From contig CAZKYP010000035.1 of NCBI GenBank assembly GCA_964556885.1, forward strand, positions 1 to 22,198: DNA of 22,198 nt. The letters are read 5' to 3'. Every line of letters begins with the position of its first letter. The first letter of the stretch is position 1. Positions 8,329 to 14,581 of this stretch are shown piece by piece. Made by a program: the position numbers and the translations under genes. The notes beneath the pieces are model-generated. The model was not told the DNA's origin, did no database searches, and saw only the letters and a list, made by a program, of their open reading frames with translations. This stretch comes from CAZKYP01 sp964556885. GTDB taxonomy: Bacteria; Planctomycetota; Phycisphaerae; Sedimentisphaerales; Anaerobacaceae.

Positions 8329-8401
8329 TGACAGTAATGCCGACAATGCCCTGAAGAAAACAGGTATATTGGTTGTGAGTTAAACGTTATGGGGTCATAA
8401 A

Positions 8402-8659
8402 ATGTATTATGGAAAGAAATCTGCGATCTTTTTCGGTGTAGGGATTATAACAATTCTAATACTTTATATCCTTCAGCCGGGGTGAGGCAATCCTTTTGTG
8501 ACCCTTGGAGGGTTACTGGCCCTGGTTTCATTTCCTGCTGCCTTAATATACGGTATAACGGGAATAGTTCGTGACAAGAACAAATTACTTGCGGCTGTTT
8601 CTACTGTTCTAACCGGTGGTTCATTGATTTTATTTTTCATTATCGGCCTGTGCGGTTAG
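8402..8659 (+). CDS. three-helix membrane selenoprotein, 85 residues, UGA-encoded Sec28
   Basis: From ATG at 8402 to TAG at 8659 one in-frame TGA occurs at 8483-8485. Read as selenocysteine it gives an 85-residue protein with three hydrophobic helices: about residues 8-25, 33-54 and 63-83. U28 sits in a turn, LQPGUGNPF, right after helix 1; the only cysteine is C84 near the end (GLCG). Helices 2 and 3 are joined by the charged loop VRDKNK. The sequence is clearly protein-like on both sides of the TGA, so a frameshifted pseudogene is unlikely. A hairpin of SECIS geometry lies 12 nt after the UGA. GGGG lies 7 nt before the ATG. It follows selB on the same strand, so it is probably part of the sel operon. 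I do not recognise the family. Confidence 0.83.
8498..8516 (+). promoter_or_regulatory. candidate bacterial SECIS hairpin for the membrane selenoprotein
   Basis: GTGACCCTTGGAGGGTTAC forms a 7-bp stem (one G-U pair) with the loop UUGGA, starting 12 nt after the UGA at 8483-8485. Stem length, loop length and the central UGG match the other two candidate elements, although the stem bases differ and the gene is unrelated. Confidence 0.75.
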
Positions 8660-9022
8660 TTTCGGATATGTTTTTATGGGTCCAGAATTTTATTGTAACT
8701 TGAAAATTGTTATTATTTTGAATTTTTTTTTCATTAAGAAAAACCTGTCAAAATTTCATAATGACCGAACATAGTGTCCGATAATATACATAACGGAGAT
8801 TAATAATGTACTTTCTTTTATAAATTATACATGTCAGAAGCATCTCGATCTTATAAATTTAGTCATGATAAGGTCTGCTTAAGGGCAGAGAATTGTAAAA
8901 AAAGTATTGACAGTATTAATTAAAACCGACATATAAGTTATTCGTTTCTTTTAATATATAGTAAAATTTAGTTGAGATATTCTAACAATTTTAAATGACT
9001 TGACAATCTGGGAGAAAATATT
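8660..9022 (+). other. AT-rich intergenic region after the sel operon
   Basis: No gene is seen. A weak terminator-like hairpin (TTGAAAAT / ATTTTGAA with one mismatch, then nine T) lies at 8700-8731. TTGACA at 8907-8912 with TATAAG at 8932-8937 (19-nt spacer, long) is a possible promoter for the downstream exported protein. Confidence 0.4.
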
Positions 9023-9067
9023 ATGAGGAATAAGTATCGAGAAATTTTTGAAAGGGGGTCTTTATGA
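9023..9067 (+). CDS. possible 14-residue leader peptide
   Basis: A short frame, MRNKYREIFERGSL, starts at 9023 behind GGGAG and ends in TGA at 9065-9067, overlapping the ATG at 9064 by four bases (ATGA). Such an overlap allows translational coupling. The AAAGGGGG inside it is also the Shine-Dalgarno of the next gene, so the frame may be incidental. Confidence 0.3.
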   Translation: MRNKYREIFERGSL

Positions 9068-10293
9068 GACTGACGTATCATAATATCAACAAATCTGTAT
9101 GTTGCAATCGGATGTTACAATTTTTTATTATGAGTTGTATTGTGTTTCAGATTTTCTGCACAAACGGCTTGATTGTCGCATCGGAAAGAGAAAGCGTACA
9201 ACACTATAAGATGATATCGGTTGTGGAATACAGCGGAAAGAGCCAGTTTAGGAATCAGGCCGAGTCACTATTCACTGTCAGGCGGGAGGCTTTGTCGGGC
9301 AATTCCGTCCGATATAATTTGTCACAGAATGATATTAATCCGAATGCCAATCAGCAGGGATATCAACAAATTACCTCTTCCTTTATTCTTGATAAAAATA
9401 CTCATCGTATATCGGGAAACAGCGAGGATATGGCTTTTTGGGCAAAGGTAAATAACCAGTCTGTCAAGTCTTTGAAAAAGGTTTCAAGAGAGGATATCGG
9501 AAAAACATGGAAACAAACAATAGAATTATCCTCCCTTGGCGGCGCGTTGCCGAACGAATTAAACTTTACGTTGACTGCCACTGATATAAATACGGATATG
9601 TTCGGTGACATGATAGCGGTGAGGGCATTATCGGAACCGTTTTTTGTCAAGTTCGGTGATAAATCCGTAAGGTCCAAGATCAATACGGTTTATCTTTTCG
9701 ATCCGCAGATTGAGGATGTTTACTTAAGCATATCTGTTTTTGAAGGAACGACGGACTCCAGTGGTTTTAAGGAAACGTTGCGCCATGAAATAGCAACATA
9801 CAAGACCGATGCCAGTGGAGCATCAGTAAACATGAGTGGTCTTGGCGGAAAATTCCAGAGACTCGTAAGCAAAGTAGGCTTAAGCAAGGAAAAACTCGAA
9901 GTTGTTGAGGAAGCACCATTACCACAATGGGCTCGAACGGAAGGCCTGACGGCCGCTCAAGTGGCGAATATATGTGCCGCCGTGGCATGTGAAGGTTCTG
10001 TGAATCCGGTGGTGACAATTTGCCTGCCGGCTGCACGAATGATGGGTATGCAGAGCCTGGGCCAGGTTCCTTCTATTGGTGCGTTCGCGACATCTGATAC
10101 AGTCGCCGGTTCATTGGTGGGCAGCGTCCCTGGTATCGGAGGTATGAAAATAGCTGCGGGACCATCCTTGTTTGGCATAAAGCTTGGATTAAACTGGGGA
10201 ACCGCCGCTTTAGTTGGTGCCGGAGTTGGAATTGGTGTTGCTATAAACGAGATTAATGATGACGATTCCAGTCACCATGCTAGTCGATGGTAG
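9064..10293 (+). CDS. exported protein of unknown function (paralogue 1)
   Basis: The family of this 409-residue protein is not recognised. Its N-terminus has a hydrophobic signal or anchor stretch (about residues 19-40, ending LIVASE). The body begins YKMISVVEYSGKSQFRNQ and contains DMIAVRALSEPF and a cysteine pair ICAAVACEG (CX4C). It ends with a glycine-rich hydrophobic segment, GAGVGIGVAINE, and a short tail with histidines. The same order of motifs occurs in the protein at 12145-13287, so they are diverged paralogues. AAAGGGGG just before the ATG is a strong Shine-Dalgarno. The convergent neighbour is an aspartic protease-like lipoprotein. The location is probably periplasmic or envelope-bound. 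Confidence 0.85.
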   Translation: MRLTYHNINKSVCCNRMLQFFIMSCIVFQIFCTNGLIVASERESVQHYKMISVVEYSGKSQFRNQAESLFTVRREALSGNSVRYNLSQNDINPNANQQGYQQITSSFILDKNTHRISGNSEDMAFWAKVNNQSVKSLKKVSREDIGKTWKQTIELSSLGGALPNELNFTLTATDINTDMFGDMIAVRALSEPFFVKFGDKSVRSKINTVYLFDPQIEDVYLSISVFEGTTDSSGFKETLRHEIATYKTDASGASVNMSGLGGKFQRLVSKVGLSKEKLEVVEEAPLPQWARTEGLTAAQVANICAAVACEGSVNPVVTICLPAARMMGMQSLGQVPSIGAFATSDTVAGSLVGSVPGIGGMKIAAGPSLFGIKLGLNWGTAALVGAGVGIGVAINEINDDDSSHHASRW

Positions 10294-10320
10294 TATCAAC
10301 ATATAAAACTGCTAATAAAA

Positions 10321-10363
10321 AAGGGCTTGGTTGCATCAGATAAAGTGGCGTAACCAAGCCCTT
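10321..10363. terminator. bidirectional Rho-independent terminator
   Basis: A perfect 12-bp stem, AAGGGCTTGGTT / AACCAAGCCCTT, has a 19-nt loop. It lies between the convergent genes ending at 10293 and 10386. On the minus strand the stem is followed by a T-rich run; on the plus strand the T content is weaker (TTAGTATTTGTTGTTTT). Confidence 0.8.
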
Positions 10364-10385
10364 AGTATTTGTTGTTTTATGCTTT

Positions 10386-11453
10386 TTATCTCGTGCTCCG
10401 AACCCACAATAAATTTCGTTCGAAATCAAGCACGATAATAGTATTCTGGAAGTACTGCATCCCAATCAGGCCGGAGCACCTGTCTACAATCGGGCTGTTA
10501 TCCGGAAAGACTGAGATACCTGCATTTTTAATTGTCCTTTCTCCGATTTTAATTTCCGAGATAACTCCATGTTTGCACGCCAGCAATCCGATATACGGAT
10601 AAAGGTCTTTATCCTGAGTTAATCTGATTTGCGGCACTCTTTGGCTGATTTTCTTCCAGAGCTCTTCTGATACAGCCAATCCCTTTCCACTGCCCGTATC
10701 AAGCTGTAATTCTGTTTCCTCGCCGGCGACGGGAATCTTGACATAAAGAAAAGTATTGCCGTTTAATTCTTCCTCTATGTCAAAAGAGTATTTTGTCCAT
10801 ATATTATGATTTACCGGTTCGAATGTTTTCACAAGCGACAGCTCAGCCTCTTCCCTGATGCTGTCGAACATGACATATTTGAATTTGCGCAGAGCCCCGA
10901 GCCCGGCAATTACGGCTTTTTCCCTTGCAACAGGTAATCCGAACAGTCGATATTCGGCATGTTGTTCTCTGTAATAACAGGGCCAGTTGATTAATGTCAC
11001 CTGGCCGATGTTTAATTTGGGAAGACAGCATTTCCCCCATCCGGACGGATCATTATAGCCGCTTTTCATCGGACTGTACGCAAGTTGATTTTCCACGATG
11101 TGAATATCATTTACAAATAAAGTGACGGATGCACCCGTATCAAGGACAACCGGATAACATTTTCCGTTGTCTATTTTTCCTTCAACAGCCATCCAGCGGT
11201 TTTTCGAGTAAGACGGATGGTATTTGATACGGTAAGGATCCTGATACTTTCCGGGTGTCTCTATCGTGCTGTTGTCATACCAATTACCTGTGTCAATATC
11301 GTTTGTATGGCCGGAAAGACGGGCTGACTGATCAGGGTAATGTGAAACGAAAGACATGTTTTCCAGTTTTTTGCTGTTTATAACGACCGCCTTACAGCCT
11401 GTAATTAATGAGACGAACAAAAAAAACAGGATAATTAGGCTACTTTTCGGCAT
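10386..11453 (-). CDS. lipoprotein with two retropepsin-like aspartic protease domains
   Basis: The 355-residue product has a lipoprotein signal peptide with lipobox LITGC (Cys20). Two retropepsin-type active-site motifs are visible: PVVLDTGASVTLF (D105-G107) and LQLDTGSGKGLAV (D252-G254). Each is followed by a hydrophobic-hydrophobic-Gly segment, AVIAGLGAL near 180-187 and SGLIGMQYF near 327-335. The protein thus looks like two fused copies of the half-enzyme, able to form a pepsin-like active site in one chain. I chose the ATG at 11453 because GGGGTG lies 6 nt upstream; a GTG at 11462 in frame is possible. It is probably envelope-anchored. Its substrate is unknown; the flanking exported paralogues are candidates by position only. 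Confidence 0.82.
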   Translation of the reverse strand: MPKSSLIILFFLFVSLITGCKAVVINSKKLENMSFVSHYPDQSARLSGHTNDIDTGNWYDNSTIETPGKYQDPYRIKYHPSYSKNRWMAVEGKIDNGKCYPVVLDTGASVTLFVNDIHIVENQLAYSPMKSGYNDPSGWGKCCLPKLNIGQVTLINWPCYYREQHAEYRLFGLPVAREKAVIAGLGALRKFKYVMFDSIREEAELSLVKTFEPVNHNIWTKYSFDIEEELNGNTFLYVKIPVAGEETELQLDTGSGKGLAVSEELWKKISQRVPQIRLTQDKDLYPYIGLLACKHGVISEIKIGERTIKNAGISVFPDNSPIVDRCSGLIGMQYFQNTIIVLDFERNLLWVRSTR

Positions 11454-12144
11454 TATTATCACCCCACGAAAAACTTTTCCGACAACGAAAATTATTGTAT
11501 ATTTATTAAATCTAAGTATCGGATTGAAGCCTTGGAATAAACGTTTCCTGGCCTTTTTTCTTCCTGATAAAACCTCCTGAATAAATATATATTATTGTAT
11601 CAGTTTTAATGTGTAAAGTCAAATGATTTATAGGAGCCCAGTCTTAGAACTGTACTTTGTTTCATTGAAGTAAGTTTGTCACAAGATTGGTTGCTTTTAG
11701 TATTGGGATGATTTTGATATTTGAAAAAGGGGATTGTATTAGTGGAGAAAGCGGTTAATTTTTGATGAAGACAAGAAAAATATCAGAAAGTAAATTGGGT
11801 AATCGGTGAAATATAAATAAAAAAAGTTATGAAGCCAATTGCAACGTCCGTTAATATGCACGCCCAGGTGTCATTAAGGATATGTCCGTCTTTATTTTTG
11901 AGAATCATAATCCTGAAAAGACATTTAAAGAAAATAAAGACAAGTGCGGGATGGAAACAACCCAAAAACAACATTGACTGCATGTGATTTTGAAGATAAT
12001 ATAATCGTTTTTAGCTACAGTTACTATATAACAAATTAAGATTGAATGTAGAATAATAAATAGTAGTTTGTTTGATCCGGTAATTTTAGTAACTTGAAGG
12101 CTATCGGGGCAACAGAAGCGAGAGTGAAGTAAAGGATTATTGCT
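11454..12144. other. long AT-rich intergenic region between divergent genes
   Basis: This 691-nt stretch separates the protease-like lipoprotein (minus) from exported paralogue 2 (plus). TACAAT on the minus strand at 11499-11494 is a possible -10 for the lipoprotein gene. AAAGGA lies 8 nt before the ATG at 12145. A 66-codon minus-strand frame (11783-11983) has hydrophobic stretches but no Shine-Dalgarno. No RNA gene or repeat was recognised. Confidence 0.4.
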
Positions 12145-13287
12145 ATGAGCTATATAAAAACATATTTAAGTAAAGCCTGTCTCACAAAAGACAACATTCA
12201 AATAATGATATTGCTGGTCGTAGTATTTATGGGAATAGGTTACAGGACTGTTGTAGCCGCAGGGGATAAAAATATTCTGAATTATAAACAGATATCCACA
12301 GTGGAATATTCTGGTAATGGACAATTCAGAAATCAGGTTGACATAAATTACGTTGTGGAGACAAAGAGCCTACCCGATAATAAAGTGCGTTACGTTATTT
12401 TCCCGGACAGCTCGAAAACGGAATCGGGACAGGCCCCTGTTTTTTCCCCAATCTCGTTTGTCGTTGATAAAAATAATAAAAACATAACTGCGGACGGAGA
12501 AGATTTGGCGTTTTTGACGAAAGTGCATAACCAGACCGTAAAATCACTGAATGAGGTGACAAAGAATAATATAGGCATAACGTGGAGACAATCCGTAAAT
12601 CTGTCGTCTCTTGGAGGTGATCTTCCCGATGAAATGAAATTTACATTGACGGCGATTCAGTTAAAGACGGATTCGTTAGGCGATATGATTGCGGTCAGGG
12701 CATTGTCGGAGCCTTTTGTTGTCAAGATATCAAACGGTTTTATCAGGGCGAAGATTAATGCAGTGTATCTATTTGATTCGAACATTGATAATGTTTATTT
12801 AAGTGTCTCTGTTTTTGAGGCTTCGACGAGTGCAAATAAAATTAATGAGACTTTCCGTCATGAGGTTGCGACGTTCGGAATGGACGCCGAAGGGAATCCG
12901 TTGAGCTTGAATGATATTGGACGTGATTTTGAAAGGTTTATAGCAAAGGTTGGCTTAAAGCAAACGAGTCTTGCGGTGTCCGAAAAGGCACCGTTACCTC
13001 AATGGGTACAATCTGTCGGTATACGTACAGCCCAGATTGCCAGTATATGCTCTGCGGCGGTTTGCGAAGGCGCGTTAAATCCTGTTGCTTTAATTTCGAT
13101 GCCAACGGCCGGTATTCTTGAAATACAACGAGGGAATGCTGCGGCTGGAGCGCCTATTTTACAGAGATTAATAAATGGTTTTGGATGGAACTGGGAAACG
13201 GCCGCTGTAATAGGGGCTGGAGTTGGGATTGGTGTGGCAATAAATGAAGCTAATGACGACGGAAGCCATTATGCAAGCCCGCATTAA
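12145..13287 (+). CDS. exported protein of unknown function (paralogue 2)
   Basis: This 380-residue protein is co-linear with the one at 9064-10293. Shared landmarks are YKQISTVEYSGNGQFRNQ after the signal segment, LSSLGGDLP, DMIAVRALSEPFVVK, the CX4C pair ICSAAVCEGALNP, and the C-terminal GAGVGIGVAINEANDD with a histidine-containing tail. The N-terminal hydrophobic stretch (about residues 19-38, ending VVAAG) is probably a signal peptide. It has a shorter region before the C-terminal helix than paralogue 1. AAAGGA precedes the ATG by 8 nt. Function unknown. It lies directly before the exopolysaccharide cluster, although a scaffold gap separates them. Confidence 0.85.
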   Translation: MSYIKTYLSKACLTKDNIQIMILLVVVFMGIGYRTVVAAGDKNILNYKQISTVEYSGNGQFRNQVDINYVVETKSLPDNKVRYVIFPDSSKTESGQAPVFSPISFVVDKNNKNITADGEDLAFLTKVHNQTVKSLNEVTKNNIGITWRQSVNLSSLGGDLPDEMKFTLTAIQLKTDSLGDMIAVRALSEPFVVKISNGFIRAKINAVYLFDSNIDNVYLSVSVFEASTSANKINETFRHEVATFGMDAEGNPLSLNDIGRDFERFIAKVGLKQTSLAVSEKAPLPQWVQSVGIRTAQIASICSAAVCEGALNPVALISMPTAGILEIQRGNAAAGAPILQRLINGFGWNWETAAVIGAGVGIGVAINEANDDGSHYASPH

Positions 13288-13711
13288 AAAATAAAGACAT
13301 AATAATGCTCAATTAAAAAGGGTATAGTTACATAAATGGTGCTAATGGTCATGGAACCGCTTGTTCGAGGTCAACTTCATGATGCGATTTCAACATATCC
13401 GTCATACGCTTTNNNNNNNNNNNNNNNNNNNNNNNNNNNNNNNNNNNNNNNNNNNNNNNNNNNNNNNNNNNNNNNNNNNNNNNNNNNNNNNNNNNNNNNN
13501 NNNNNNNNNNNNTTATATCTTGAGTTATAAAAAGCATTTGTGAAAATTATTGTCATGTACTTAGTTATAAAAGGGTATTCAGAGTACTGCCGGCTGGAAA
13601 AAAAAGAATAAAATTAATTTTATGATTATCAAGTTGCCGATAAAAAGATAGCGCACATTGTTGAAACATGCGTTGGCTTTTTCTGAGCAATGGTTCTGGA
13701 TGGAAACAGGG
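13288..13711. other. intergenic region with a 100-N scaffold gap
   Basis: Bases 13413-13512 are N. A minus-strand frame emerging from the gap and ending at 13349 (...HHEVDLEQAVP) and a plus-strand frame from 13336 run into it, but neither can be judged. The gap may hide a repeat or a mobile element, since assemblies often break there. Confidence 0.6.
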
Positions 13712-14557
13712 ATGTATCCAAGAAAAAAAGAATGGGGGCTTGTCCGAATTTGTGAAGTTGTTTCGGCCTACTTTATCTTAGTTGTATTCTGCGTTTTTTA
13801 TATAACCGGATGTGAACCGAAGCTGTCATCTCCGGAGCAGGTTGCAAGATTTGAGCAGGCCGGACCGCTTTCAACTGCGAATGTCATTGTGGGTTTGGGG
13901 GGAGTTCACCAAAAAGGACCTTATAGAGTTATTCCCGGGGATATATTGGAATTCCAGATGCCGGCAGTGTTACGGGTTGTCTCATCCGAATTCACGGAAT
14001 GGCTCAAGCCGCTATACGGTCGTAAGGATTATGAACCGTATCTTGTTCGGGTAAACGATGATGGTTATATAACATTACCTATTGTCGGCCAACTATCTGT
14101 GGGGGGTAAGACACTTTCTGAGATTGAATCGCTGGTTTTGGACGCCTATTATCCCAAGTATGTTGTAAACCAGCCCATGGTTGTTTGTGAGGTGTCTAAA
14201 TATCAGAGGGAGAACGAAAGAGTCTTTACTGTTTTAGGTCTTGTAAACAAACCTGATGCTTTTCCATACCCGCCGGATGTGCAGTATAACCTGATGGAGG
14301 CGCTGGCCTTTGCGGGTGGGCTTAATATGACGGCCGATCCTCGATATCTGAAAATCTACCGGCAGGATGAAGGTGGTGAAATTTTATCAGCTACTTTCGG
14401 TATCGACAGCAAGTCGTTTATTGGCGCATATGGGGTTATGATTAAACCGGGTGATGTAATATATATAGATCATACTCTGCGCACCCGCATTAATCAGTTC
14501 CTTTCTGATACGTTTGATCTCAGAATCGGTGCTTATCAGGATATCCGTAATTTCTGA
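13712..14557 (+). CDS. polysaccharide export lipoprotein (Wza-like, Poly_export/SLBB)
   Basis: This periplasmic/outer-membrane export protein for capsule or exopolysaccharide has 281 residues. The signal peptide with lipobox YITGC puts the lipidated cysteine at residue 34. The Poly_export domain follows, with YRVIPGDILEFQMP and VNDDGYITLPIVGQLSVGGK typical of the family. An SLBB-like segment contains VLGLVNKPDAFPY, LMEALAFAGGL and IKPGDVIYID. ATG at 13712 gives the cleanest signal peptide; in-frame starts at 13700 (ATG) and 13658 (TTG) would add 4 or 18 residues. It begins the polysaccharide cluster; the Wzz/kinase gene follows 24 nt after its stop. Confidence 0.9.
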   Translation: MYPRKKEWGLVRICEVVSAYFILVVFCVFYITGCEPKLSSPEQVARFEQAGPLSTANVIVGLGGVHQKGPYRVIPGDILEFQMPAVLRVVSSEFTEWLKPLYGRKDYEPYLVRVNDDGYITLPIVGQLSVGGKTLSEIESLVLDAYYPKYVVNQPMVVCEVSKYQRENERVFTVLGLVNKPDAFPYPPDVQYNLMEALAFAGGLNMTADPRYLKIYRQDEGGEILSATFGIDSKSFIGAYGVMIKPGDVIYIDHTLRTRINQFLSDTFDLRIGAYQDIRNF

Positions 14558-14581
14558 TGAAATCTTATTGAGTGAGTATGT

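Noticed and set aside
8402..8659. Explanation of the in-frame UGAs as pseudogenes, sequencing errors, or a recoded UGA=Gly/Trp genetic code
   Set aside because: Three separate genes each have exactly one UGA, all with the same kind of hairpin downstream and no frameshift, while the long genes around contain none in frame, which argues against both decay and a changed code.
9001..9030. TTGACA followed by TATTAT before exported paralogue 1
   Set aside because: The spacer is only about 13 nt, too short for a normal promoter, and the TATTAT overlaps the leader start.
11783..11983. 66-codon minus-strand frame with hydrophobic stretches
   Set aside because: No Shine-Dalgarno, AT-rich background that favours such hydrophobic frames, and no recognisable motif.
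13336..13412. Short frames running into the scaffold gap (plus from 13336, minus ending at 13349)
   Set aside because: Too short and cut by N; the minus-strand end (...HHEVDLEQAVP) could be the tail of a real gene or transposase but cannot be supported.
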